Program-made: the position numbers and the translations under genes
The notes under the pieces: generated by a model
Database searches by the model: none
The model's input: the letters and a program-made list of their open reading frames with translations, nothing else
Told to the model about the DNA's origin: nothing
Shown: in pieces, positions 19,569 through 29,414 of the stretch
Numbering within the stretch: position 1 is the stretch's first letter
Layout of the letters: each line of letters opens with the position of its first letter
NCBI RefSeq assembly: GCF_001665785.1
Contig: NZ_LZSO01000009.1
Coordinates: 124,001-188,000, forward strand
Source: Mycolicibacterium peregrinum
Lineage (GTDB): Bacteria; Actinomycetota; Actinomycetes; Mycobacteriales; Mycobacteriaceae
Length of the DNA: 64,000 nt
Direction of reading: 5' to 3'

Positions 19569-20805
19569 GAAGTGGGGTGCCGACAAGGCCAAGCCCGAGG
19601 TGGTCGGACCACCGCGCCGAGGGCTGAGCAAGGCCGAGCGGGCCCGCAAAGCCCGCAAGGACCGGAAGCGACGCACCACCAGGGGCTTCTCACTCGCCGT
19701 GCTCATCATGGTGGTGATCGGTGCGGTGTTCCTGGGGTCCAAGCTGTGGCACAACATGTCCGGCAGCTCCGGCGACTATGCGGGTGACGGGGTTGCCGAT
19801 GTCGTCATCCAGGTCCACGACGGCGATTCCACGACCGCCATCGCCAAGACCCTGCAAGACAGGAAGGTGGTCGCCACCGTCAAGGCATTCGTCGAGGCAG
19901 CCCACAAGAATGAGGCGATCTCGGCCATTCAACCCGGCTTCTACAAGGTGCGTACCGAGATTCCGGCCGCGAATGCCGTTGAACGCCTGGCTGATCCGGA
20001 GAACCGGGTGGGCAAACTGACCATCCCGGAGGGGCGGCAGCTCGACGACACCGCCGATGTGAAGACCAAGGCGGTCACCGAAGGCATCTTCACGCTGATC
20101 TCCCAGGCGTCCTGCGTCGAACTCGACGGCGAGAAGCGGTGTGTGCCGGTCGACAAGCTCCGGGCGGCCGCGCAATCGGCGCCGGCGGCCGCGTTGGCGG
20201 TACCCGAATGGGCGGCGGCTCCGGTTGCGGCGATGCCCAACGATCACCGGCGGCTGGAGGGGCTGATCGCGCCCGGCACCTGGAATGTCGACCCCGCGGC
20301 GACACCGCAGGACATTCTCTCGACCCTGATCGGCGGCAGCGCGACCGTCTACACCCAGAGCGGTCTGCTCGACACCGCCGCGGCGATGCAGATGTCGCCG
20401 TACCAGATCCTCACCGTCGGATCCCTGGTGCAACGCGAAGCCAAGCCGCAGGACTTCGACAAGGTTGCCCGGGTGATCTACAACCGGCTGGCCGAACACC
20501 GCAAGCTGGAGTTCGACTCGACCGTGAACTACCCGCTGGACCGCCAGGAAGTGGCGACCACCGATGACGACCGCGCCAAGACCACCCCGTGGAACACGTA
20601 TATGAGTCAAGGTCTTCCGCAGACACCGATCTGTTCGCCGGGCACTGACGCCCTGGCCGCGGCCGAGCATCCGGCGGCAGGGGACTGGCTGTACTTCGTG
20701 ACCATCGACCTGCAGGGCACCACGCTGTTCACCCGTGACTACGACCAGCATCTGGCCAATATCGAACAGGCGCAGCACAACGGTGTCCTCGACAGTGCCA
20801 GGTAG
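19561..20805 (+). CDS. mltG: Endolytic murein transglycosylase
   Basis: 414 aa from ATG 19561 ([13 protein letters not shown]), inside the end of ruvX. Basic cytoplasmic N-terminus ([13 protein letters not shown]), then one membrane anchor ([20 protein letters not shown], ~45-64), then an extracytoplasmic YceG domain. The catalytic glutamate region is [19 protein letters not shown], with YNRL directly after; the conserved [14 protein letters not shown] follows. MltG cleaves nascent glycan strands near the division and elongation machinery. The aroE start codon lies within its last codons. Confidence 0.93.
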   Translation: MAEKWGADKAKPEVVGPPRRGLSKAERARKARKDRKRRTTRGFSLAVLIMVVIGAVFLGSKLWHNMSGSSGDYAGDGVADVVIQVHDGDSTTAIAKTLQDRKVVATVKAFVEAAHKNEAISAIQPGFYKVRTEIPAANAVERLADPENRVGKLTIPEGRQLDDTADVKTKAVTEGIFTLISQASCVELDGEKRCVPVDKLRAAAQSAPAAALAVPEWAAAPVAAMPNDHRRLEGLIAPGTWNVDPAATPQDILSTLIGGSATVYTQSGLLDTAAAMQMSPYQILTVGSLVQREAKPQDFDKVARVIYNRLAEHRKLEFDSTVNYPLDRQEVATTDDDRAKTTPWNTYMSQGLPQTPICSPGTDALAAAEHPAAGDWLYFVTIDLQGTTLFTRDYDQHLANIEQAQHNGVLDSAR

Positions 20806-21610
20806 GTCAGACAGCGGAGACCGGCGCGCGGCCGTTCTCGGCTCGCCGATCACTCACTCACGCTCGCCGCAGCTGCACCTCGCTGCCTACCGGGCGCTGG
20901 GGCTGACGTCGTGGACGTACGAGCGCATCGAGTGCACCGCCGAACAACTGCCCAGCCTCGTCGGCGCGCTCGGCCCGGAATGGGTCGGCCTGTCCGTCAC
21001 CATGCCCGGCAAGTTCGCTGCCCTGGAATTCGCCGATCAACGCACCGACCGCGCCCAGCTGGTGGGCTCGGCCAACACCCTGGTCCGGATGCCGACCGGT
21101 GGCTGGCGCGCCGACAACACCGATGTCGACGGGGTCACCGGCGCGCTCGGGACGGGCGGCGACTCGGCGTTGGTCATCGGATCCGGTGGGACCGCCCCGG
21201 CCGCAGTGGTCGCCCTGGCCGAACTCGGCGTGCAGCAGATCACCATCGTGGCACGCGACGAGGGTAAGGCCTCGAGGCTGGTGGAGTTGGCGGGTCGCTG
21301 TGGGGCGCAAAGCAATTGGTGCGACATCGGCAGTGCAGCTCTGACCGATGCGGTGGCCGGCGCGGACTCGGCAGTCAGCACCATTCCGGCCGACGCGGCA
21401 GCGGTGTACGCCGACAAGCTGGCTCGGGTCCCGCGGGTGCTCGACGCCATCTACGATCCGTGGCCCACTCCGCTGGCCAAGGCTGTCGAGGCCGCGGGTG
21501 GCGAGGCGATCAACGGGCTGCAGATGCTGCTGAACCAGGCATTCGCTCAGGTGGAACAGTTCACCGGGCTGCCCGCACCCAAAACGGCGATGCGCGCCGC
21601 GCTGGGCTGA
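20795..21610 (+). CDS. aroE: Shikimate dehydrogenase
   Basis: About 271 aa. GTG at 20795 was chosen as closest to the conserved domain (RRAAVLGSPITHSRSPQLHL); GTG at 20783 is an alternative, and both overlap mltG. Substrate-binding SRSPQLHL, catalytic lysine in VTMPGKFAAL, NTDVDG, and the nucleotide loop as GSGGTA in place of the usual GAGG[AT]. C-terminal GLQMLLNQAFAQVEQFTG binds shikimate. It reduces 3-dehydroshikimate with NADPH. It is separated from aroC-aroK-aroB by three genes. Confidence 0.93.
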   Translation: MPGRSDSGDRRAAVLGSPITHSRSPQLHLAAYRALGLTSWTYERIECTAEQLPSLVGALGPEWVGLSVTMPGKFAALEFADQRTDRAQLVGSANTLVRMPTGGWRADNTDVDGVTGALGTGGDSALVIGSGGTAPAAVVALAELGVQQITIVARDEGKASRLVELAGRCGAQSNWCDIGSAALTDAVAGADSAVSTIPADAAAVYADKLARVPRVLDAIYDPWPTPLAKAVEAAGGEAINGLQMLLNQAFAQVEQFTGLPAPKTAMRAALG

Positions 21611-21633
21611 GCCTCGCTCGTAGGGTGGCGAAC

Positions 21634-22512
21634 ATGATCCAGACCGGCCAACCGCCCCGTGTCGGTGTGGTGTTTCGCCCCGACCGCTCACCCACGAGCC
21701 TGCCCCGCACCGCGGCTGCCGCACAACGAGCCGGTATCGACGAACTCTGGCTTTGGGAAGACTGTTTCATGCAAGGCGGCATCGCGCAGGCCGCGGTTGC
21801 ACTCGCCTGTACCGACACGTTGACCGTGGGTATCGGCGTGCTCCCGGCACCGTTGCGCAACGTGGTGTCCACCGCGATGGAGATCGCGACTCTGGCCGCC
21901 ATCTACCCCGGCCGGGTCCGGGTCGGAATCGGTCACGGTGTGCAGGCCTGGATGCGCCAGGCTGGGGCCGCGGTGGCCTCCCCGCTGACGCTCCTGCGCG
22001 AATACCACGGTGCGCTCGGGCGATTGCTCGCCGGCCAATCGGTCAGTGCCGACGGCCGGTTCGTGCGTCTCGATGGTGTGCAACTGGATTGGGTTCCGCC
22101 TCAACGCGTTCCGTTGCTCATCGGAGGTACCGGGCCGAAGACGCTGCGGCTCGCCGGCGAGATCGCCGACGGTGTGATCATCGACAGCACCAACACACCA
22201 GACTCCGCGGGTGAATCACTCGGTCGCGTCGCTGCCGGGCAGGCCGAGCGGGACAGCGCGACGGAATTCGCGGTTGTGCAGTATCTGGCGTGTGTGCCGG
22301 GTGCGGCCGGACGGCGACGTCTCGACGACGAGGCGGTGACGCGTGGACTGGCAGCCGGTTACGGCGTCGGTGGAACCGTCGACGAGATCGTCGCCGGCAT
22401 CTCCGGTTACGCCGCCCAGACCGTGGTGCTCCAGCCGCTGGGTCCGCACGCCGATTTCGACAGCTTCGCCCAGACGGCGGGTGCGGTGGCGGCCGCGCTG
22501 CGCGCGGGCTGA
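21634..22512 (+). CDS. LLM-class flavin-dependent oxidoreductase
   Basis: 292 aa from ATG 21634. Luciferase-like TIM barrel: N-terminal VGVVFRPDRSPTSLPRTAAA, DELWLWEDCFMQGG, VGIGVLPAPLRNV, then YPGRVRVGIGHGVQAWMRQ and PLLIGGTGPKTLRLAGEIAD. In mycobacteria most such proteins use F420 rather than FMN; the sequence does not settle which. Substrate unknown. It sits between aroE and the prepilin-peptidase-like gene, adjacent neighbours (Rv2552c-Rv2551c) in M. tuberculosis, so it looks like an insertion into a conserved pair. Confidence 0.85.
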   Translation: MIQTGQPPRVGVVFRPDRSPTSLPRTAAAAQRAGIDELWLWEDCFMQGGIAQAAVALACTDTLTVGIGVLPAPLRNVVSTAMEIATLAAIYPGRVRVGIGHGVQAWMRQAGAAVASPLTLLREYHGALGRLLAGQSVSADGRFVRLDGVQLDWVPPQRVPLLIGGTGPKTLRLAGEIADGVIIDSTNTPDSAGESLGRVAAGQAERDSATEFAVVQYLACVPGAAGRRRLDDEAVTRGLAAGYGVGGTVDEIVAGISGYAAQTVVLQPLGPHADFDSFAQTAGAVAAALRAG

Positions 22513-22563
22513 TCTGCAAAAGAGGCGCGTTGGCGGGCCGGCGGCCGCGCTTAGCCTCGACTG

Positions 22564-22989
22564 ATGGGGGTGGGGGTAACCGTCATCGCGGCGGTTTGGC
22601 TACTTGCGCTGAGCACCTACGACGTCCGGGAACGACGGCTGCCGAATTGGCTGACACTGCCGGGCGCGGTACTCATCCCGGTTGCGGCGGCGGTGGCCGG
22701 GCACGGTGGTGCCGCGCTGGCCGGAGCGCTGGCGTTGTCTGTGCTGTACCTGGTGATGCATCTGGCGGCGCCCCGGTCGCTGGGCGGCGGAGACGTCAAA
22801 CTCGCCGTCGGACTGGGGGCGATGACCGGTGCATTCGGTATCGATGTGTGGCTGCTCGCCGCGCTGGCCGCACCTCTGCTCACCGCGGGCGTGGCCCTCT
22901 GGGCGGCCATGCGTGGTATCCGGACTGTGCCGCACGGACCGTCGATGTGCACGGCCAGTGCCGCCGCGGTCGCCCTGGTGTTGTTGTAG
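22564..22989 (+). CDS. A24-type prepilin peptidase-like protein (Rv2551c-like)
   Basis: 141 aa, four or so membrane segments. The two catalytic aspartates are present: Asp20 (STYDVRERRLPN) and Asp77 (GGGDVKLAVG). The N-terminal methylase domain of full PilD enzymes is absent, as in CpaA/TadV-type peptidases. It would cleave type IV pilin-like leaders at the membrane. No pilin or secretion genes are in the window, so its substrate is elsewhere or unknown. ATG 22564 is chosen; no clear RBS. Confidence 0.85.
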   Translation: MGVGVTVIAAVWLLALSTYDVRERRLPNWLTLPGAVLIPVAAAVAGHGGAALAGALALSVLYLVMHLAAPRSLGGGDVKLAVGLGAMTGAFGIDVWLLAALAAPLLTAGVALWAAMRGIRTVPHGPSMCTASAAAVALVLL

Positions 22990-23070
22990 CCGATGGCCGA
23001 ATTGGTGCGAATGACCCGGTGAATCCGTAGTTAGGCTGATCACCGGTAATCAGTCGTCCCGGGGGGTCGC

Positions 23071-23439
23071 ATGTCACAACCACACTGGCAGCAGGCCGCA
23101 CCGCAGCCGCAGTATCCGCCGCCGCCCGCGGTTCCGGTGTTCCGAGTGGAGACGACTCGGCACACCGGTCTGCTGGTCTTGTGGTTCAACCAGACGCGCG
23201 TGGTGACCGGAACCGCCGAACAGTGCGAGGCCGCGTTGACCAGCGCCCAGCGGCACAATCTCGTCCTGGGCTGGTGGAGCTTTCTGTCGATCCTCTTCAT
23301 GAATTGGCTCTCGTTGCTGAGCAACGCGAGTGCGCGGTCCACACTGCGCAAGGAGGTCGAACAGGCGCAGGCCTACGCACAGTGGTGGTACCAGTACGGC
23401 CAGCACCAAAACGGATCGCAGCAGCCGCAACAGCGGTAG
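23071..23439 (+). CDS. Small Pro/Gln-rich hypothetical protein
   Basis: 122 aa from ATG 23071 with GGGGG 4-8 bases upstream. N-terminal Pro/Gln/Ala-rich segment (QPHWQQAAPQPQYPPPPAVP), a central beta-like region (TGLLVLWFNQTRVVTGT), one amphipathic or membrane-associated segment (GWWSFLSILFMNWLSLLSN) and a Gln-rich C-terminus. No recognised domain. In M. tuberculosis the interval between the prepilin-peptidase-like gene and aroC is filled with vapBC modules and lipoproteins; here only this gene is present. Confidence 0.7.
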   Translation: MSQPHWQQAAPQPQYPPPPAVPVFRVETTRHTGLLVLWFNQTRVVTGTAEQCEAALTSAQRHNLVLGWWSFLSILFMNWLSLLSNASARSTLRKEVEQAQAYAQWWYQYGQHQNGSQQPQQR

Positions 23440-23500
23440 GTCGCGTCACGAGTGACCACGGATTTCTGGAGGCAAACCCCGACGTGGGAGAATGACAGCC

Positions 23501-24708
23501 GTGTTGCGATGGACCACAGCTGGTGAATCCCACGGCCGCGCCCTGGTGGCCATGCTCGAAGGGATGGTTGCCGGCGTGCCCATCACCTCCGAGGAGATCG
23601 GGGCGCAGCTCAAGCGTCGTCGTCTCGGGTATGGCCGGGGCGCCCGGATGAAGTTCGAACAGGATCAGGTCACCATGCTGGCCGGGGTGCGTCACGGCAC
23701 CACCCTGGGCGGGCCGATCGCCATCGAGATCGGCAACACCGAATGGCCCAAATGGGAGACCGTGATGTCTCCGGACCCGGTCGACGAAGCCGAACTTGCC
23801 GCAGAAGGTGCAGCGCGCAATGCCCCGCTGACCCGTCCGCGACCGGGCCATGCCGACTACGCGGGCATGCTCAAGTACGGCTTCGACGATGCCCGCCCCG
23901 TGCTGGAACGCGCGAGCGCCCGCGAGACCGCGGCGCGCGTGGCGGCCGGCACCGTGGCCCGCGCCTTCCTGCGGGCTGCTCTCGGCGTGGAAGTCGTCTC
24001 GCACGTCATCTCCATCGGCGCGTCAAAGCCCTACGACGGACCGCCGCCGCAGTTCTCCGATCTGGACGCGATCGACGACAGCCCGGTCCGGGCCTTCGAC
24101 AAGGACGCCGAGGCCGCGATGATCGCCGAGATCGAGGACGCCAAGAAGGACGGCGACACCCTCGGCGGCGTCGTCGAGGTCGTCGTCGCGGGTCTGCCGA
24201 TCGGGTTGGGCTCGTTCACCAGCGGTGACAACCGACTCGACAGCCAACTGGCCGCCGCGGTCATGGGCATCCAGGCGATCAAGGGCGTGGAGATCGGCGA
24301 TGGCTTCGAGACCGCGCGCCGGCGAGGCAGCGTCGCCCACGACGAGATGTACCCCGGCCCCGACGGGGTCTTGCGCTCGACCAACCGGGCCGGAGGCCTG
24401 GAAGGCGGCATGACCAACGGCCAGGCGCTGCGGGTACGCGCCGCGATGAAGCCCATCTCGACCGTCCCGCGGGCATTGGCCACCGTCGACATGGCCACCG
24501 GAGAAGAGGCTGTCGCCATTCACCAGCGTTCCGACGTGTGCGCGGTGCCGGCCGCCGGTGTGGTGGTGGAGACCATGGTCGCGCTGGTGGTGGCCCGCGC
24601 GGTGCTGGAGAAGTTCGGTGGGGACTCGTTGACCGAGACCCGAGCCAACATCGACGCCTACCTGCGGGCCGTCGCCGAGCGCGAGCCGGCGGCGCAGGCC
24701 CTGGGCTG

Positions 24709-24709
<1 letters not shown>
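23501..24709 (+). CDS. aroC: Chorismate synthase
   Basis: 402 aa from GTG 23501 ([20 protein letters not shown]), chosen because GGGAGA lies about 10 bases upstream; an ATG at 23492 would have no room for an RBS. FMN/substrate motifs are present: [52 protein letters not shown], and [19 protein letters not shown] then GGMTNGQ. It converts EPSP to chorismate using reduced FMN. Its stop overlaps the aroK ATG (TGATG). Confidence 0.96.
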
Positions 24710-26514
<1,805 letters not shown>

Positions 26515-26532
26515 CGCGACTGAATTCTCGTT

Positions 26533-26548
26533 CTGCCCTTGCGGGCAG
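26533..26548 (-). terminator. Short hairpin after the convergent membrane gene
   Basis: CTGCCC-TTGC-GGGCAG, a perfect 6-bp stem with a tetraloop, lies 9 bases past the stop of the minus-strand gene. Weaker than the aroB hairpin. Confidence 0.45.
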
Positions 26549-26556
26549 CGGACCGG

Positions 26557-27126
26557 CTACTGCTTGGGCTGCTCGGGGTACTCGATGGCCTGGGTGGTGT
26601 CGTCGGTGCTCTCGGAGGCGCCGTTGGCGCTCACGGCCGCGAACACATCGGTGTCGGCGCGGTCTTCTGCGGCCAGGCCGTGGTGGCGTTGGCGCGGCTG
26701 CGGGGGAGCGTTGCGGTCAACCAGCCAGCGGCCAACGGTCACGCCTGCAACGCCGAGCAGGAACGTCAGCAGGGCGGTGAACGCTGCGAATGTGGTCACC
26801 TCGTTGAGCAGCGCGTCCGTGTAGAGGCTCTTGTAGAAGAGACCGATGAACCAGGCCACGGCGCCGCTGACGACGCCGGCGAACAGGCCGGCGATCAACC
26901 AAATCATCGCCATGTCGGCACGACGATCCGGATCCGGATTACTGCGCGCGTCACTCTGGCCGTCGAGAAGGCCCCAGATCAGCACTCCGATTCCGAACAA
27001 CGTGACCAGCCCCAGGCTGAACCAGGTGGCATTACCCGGTGAGGCGTTGATCAGTGCTCCTTGCAATAAGCGCACGATGACCATCGCTGTTGCGAACACC
27101 ACTCCGCGCAGTAACCACTTGCTCAT
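26557..27126 (-). CDS. Four-TM membrane protein (B-4DMT type, Rv2536-like)
   Basis: 189 aa, ATG at 27126. Four hydrophobic segments: residues ~5-25 (LLRGVVFATAMVIVRLLQGA), ~35-55 (WFSLGLVTLFGIGVLIWGLL), ~73-98 (MIWLIAGLFAGVVSGAVAWF) and ~108-133 (AFTALLTFLLGVAGVTVGRW). The last ~50 residues are acidic and probably cytoplasmic. It occupies the position and relative orientation of Rv2536, between aro genes and pepQ. Family members are called B-4DMT transporters, but no substrate is known. Confidence 0.8.
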   Translation of the reverse strand: MSKWLLRGVVFATAMVIVRLLQGALINASPGNATWFSLGLVTLFGIGVLIWGLLDGQSDARSNPDPDRRADMAMIWLIAGLFAGVVSGAVAWFIGLFYKSLYTDALLNEVTTFAAFTALLTFLLGVAGVTVGRWLVDRNAPPQPRQRHHGLAAEDRADTDVFAAVSANGASESTDDTTQAIEYPEQPKQ

Positions 27127-27159
27127 GGGGGCACACTGTAGCGAGTAGCGTCACAGACC

Positions 27160-28245
27160 GTGACTATTTCCCAGCGCAGGGACCGGTTGCGGCGTCGACT
27201 GGCCGAGCGGGGTCTGGACGCGATGTTGGTAACTGACCTGGTCAACGTGCGTTATCTGTCCGGATTCACCGGTTCGAACGCGGCCCTGCTGATCCTCGCC
27301 GAGGATGTCGTGCCGGTGCTGGCCACCGATGGGCGCTACCGCACGCAGGCCGCGCAGCAGTCGCCGGACGCCGAGGTGGTCATCGAGCGGGCATGTGGGT
27401 CGCATCTGGCCGGGCGTGCCGCCCGCGCCGGCGCGCTGCGGTTGGGTTTCGAGAGCCATGTGGTGACGGTGGACGCCTATGCGGTCCTGAAGAAGGCGGC
27501 CGGCGACACGGTCGAGTGGATCCGCGCGGCGGGCACGGTGGAGGCGCTGCGTGAGGTCAAGGACGCCGGAGAGATTGCGATGCTGCGGTTGGCCTGTGAG
27601 GCCGGCGACGCCGCGCTCGCCGCTCTGCTGGAACGCGGCGGTCTGCGGCCTGGCCGCACCGAACGGGAGGTTCGAAACGAGCTCGAGGCCCTGATGCTCG
27701 ATCACGGCGCCGATGGACCGTCGTTCGAGACGATCGTGGCGGCGGGCGCGAATTCCGCCATCCCGCACCACCGGCCCACGGATGCGGTGCTGGCCGCGGG
27801 TGACTTCGTGAAGATCGATTTCGGTGCGCTCGTCGCCGGCTACCACTCCGATATGACGCGCACGTTCGTCCTGGGCCCGGCCGCGGACTGGCAGCGCGAC
27901 ATTTATGAGCTGGTGGCGACCGCGCAGCAGGCCGGCCGCGAGGCGCTGGCCCCTGGGGTTTCGCTGAGCGCGGTAGATGCGGCATCACGCCAGGTCATCG
28001 CCGATGCCGGCTACGGCGACAACTTCGGGCACGGCCTCGGGCATGGCGTCGGATTGCAGATCCACGAAGCGCCGGGAATCAATGCCGCTGCCGCCGGTAC
28101 ACTGCTTGCTGGCTCTGCGGTCACCGTTGAGCCTGGTGTCTACTTGCCCGATCGCGGCGGTGTCCGGATCGAGGACACCCTGGTCGTCGGAGAGTCGGCA
28201 CCCGACCTGCTTACCCGGTTCCCCAAGGAACTGGCCATTTTGTGA
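27160..28245 (+). CDS. pepQ: Xaa-Pro dipeptidase/aminopeptidase, M24B family
   Basis: 361 aa from GTG 27160. The N-terminal creatinase-like domain (RRRLAERGLDAMLVTDLVNV) is followed by the pita-bread catalytic domain. All five dinuclear-metal ligands are visible: two aspartates in KIDFGALVAGYHSDMTRTF, His in GHGLGHGVGLQIHE, Glu in VTVEPGVYLP and Glu in GVRIEDTLVV. It cleaves peptide bonds next to proline in the cytoplasm. It is 24 bases upstream of efp, a conserved mycobacterial arrangement. Confidence 0.92.
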   Translation: MTISQRRDRLRRRLAERGLDAMLVTDLVNVRYLSGFTGSNAALLILAEDVVPVLATDGRYRTQAAQQSPDAEVVIERACGSHLAGRAARAGALRLGFESHVVTVDAYAVLKKAAGDTVEWIRAAGTVEALREVKDAGEIAMLRLACEAGDAALAALLERGGLRPGRTEREVRNELEALMLDHGADGPSFETIVAAGANSAIPHHRPTDAVLAAGDFVKIDFGALVAGYHSDMTRTFVLGPAADWQRDIYELVATAQQAGREALAPGVSLSAVDAASRQVIADAGYGDNFGHGLGHGVGLQIHEAPGINAAAAGTLLAGSAVTVEPGVYLPDRGGVRIEDTLVVGESAPDLLTRFPKELAIL

Positions 28246-28269
28246 CAAAAGCTTAGGAGCTACACCCTC

Positions 28270-28833
28270 ATGGCATCGACTGCCGACTTCAAGAACGGGC
28301 TCGTCCTGCAAATCGACGGACAGCTGTGGCAGATCGTCGAATTCCAGCACGTCAAACCGGGCAAGGGCCCGGCCTTTGTGCGGACGAAGCTCAAGAACGT
28401 GGTGTCCGGCAAGGTCGTCGACAAGACGTACAACGCCGGCGTGAAGGTGGAGACGGCCACCGTGGACCGGCGCGACGCCACCTACCTGTACCGCGACGGC
28501 AGCGACTTCGTCTTCATGGATTCCGAAGACTTCAACCAGCATCCGCTGTCCGAGGCGCTGGTCGGCCGGTTGGCCGACTTCCTGCTGGAGAGTCTGCCGG
28601 TGCAGATCGCCTTCCACGACGGTGTTCCGCTCTACCTGGAACTGCCGGTGTCCGTCGAGCTCGACGTTTCCCACACCGAGCCGGGCCTGCAGGGTGACCG
28701 CTCGAGCGCCGGCACCAAGCCCGCCACCATGGAGACCGGTGCCGAGATCCAGGTTCCGTTGTTCATCAACACCGGCGACAAGCTGAAGGTCGATACCCGC
28801 GACGGCAGCTACCTCGGCCGCGTGAATGGCTGA
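28270..28833 (+). CDS. efp: Elongation factor P
   Basis: 187 aa from ATG 28270, with TAGGAGC about 10 bases upstream. KOW-like domain I with the loop lysine Lys32 (VKPGKGPAF), then two OB-like domains including [18 protein letters not shown] and the C-terminal signature [23 protein letters not shown] relieves ribosome stalling at polyproline. Two bases separate its stop from the nusB ATG. Confidence 0.97.
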   Translation: MASTADFKNGLVLQIDGQLWQIVEFQHVKPGKGPAFVRTKLKNVVSGKVVDKTYNAGVKVETATVDRRDATYLYRDGSDFVFMDSEDFNQHPLSEALVGRLADFLLESLPVQIAFHDGVPLYLELPVSVELDVSHTEPGLQGDRSSAGTKPATMETGAEIQVPLFINTGDKLKVDTRDGSYLGRVNG

Positions 28834-28835
28834 GC

Positions 28836-29324
28836 ATGCCTGACCGCCGTGGCGACCGGGGCCGTCACCAGGCCCGCAAGCGCGCCGTCGACCTGCTGTT
28901 CGAGGCCGAGGCCCGCGGTCTGACGCCGGAGGCGGTGGCCGACGGCCGTGCCGCGCTGGCCGAGGACCAGCCCGACGTCACCCCGCTCAACCCCTACACG
29001 GTGTCGGTGGCGCGCGGCGTCACCGAGCACTCCGCCCACATCGACGATCTCATCTCGGCGCACTTGCAGGGATGGACGTTGGAGCGACTTCCCGCCGTGG
29101 ACCGGGCCATCCTGCGGGTGGCCGTCTGGGAGCTGCTGCACGCCGAGGACGTTCCCGAACCGGTGGCCGTCGACGAAGCCGTCGAGCTCGCCAAAGAGCT
29201 GTCCACCGATGATTCACCCGGTTTCGTCAATGGCGTGCTGGGCCAGGTGATGCTGGTGACCCCGCAGATCCGGGCTGCCGCCGCGGCCGTGCAGGGCGCG
29301 GCTCAGGATCGCCCCGAGCAGTAG
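28836..29324 (+). CDS. nusB: Transcription antitermination factor NusB
   Basis: 162 aa from ATG 28836. Arg-rich N-terminus ([19 protein letters not shown]), central [20 protein letters not shown], and the C-terminal signature [19 protein letters not shown] followed by VNGVLG. NusB binds boxA RNA with NusE during rRNA antitermination. Last gene of the conserved pepQ-efp-nusB set; downstream genes to 61.4 kb look accessory. Confidence 0.95.
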   Translation: MPDRRGDRGRHQARKRAVDLLFEAEARGLTPEAVADGRAALAEDQPDVTPLNPYTVSVARGVTEHSAHIDDLISAHLQGWTLERLPAVDRAILRVAVWELLHAEDVPEPVAVDEAVELAKELSTDDSPGFVNGVLGQVMLVTPQIRAAAAAVQGAAQDRPEQ

Positions 29325-29367
29325 TAGCTGTCCCGAACAACGGGATACCGGTGCCATTCGGTGCCGC

Positions 29368-29403
29368 GATGTTGTTACGTGTGTGGTCACACGTAACAAC
29401 ATC
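29368..29403. promoter_or_regulatory. Perfect inverted repeat before molybdoenzyme gene
   Basis: Sixteen-base arms (GATGTTGTTACGTGTG and exact complement) separated by TGGT, ending next to the GGAGG ribosome-binding site of the molybdopterin oxidoreductase at 29415. The symmetry and length suit a TetR- or GntR-type operator; as RNA it would form a stable stem that could end nusB transcription or mask the RBS. No candidate regulator is adjacent upstream. Confidence 0.75.
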
Positions 29404-29414
29404 GGAGGCCGCTG

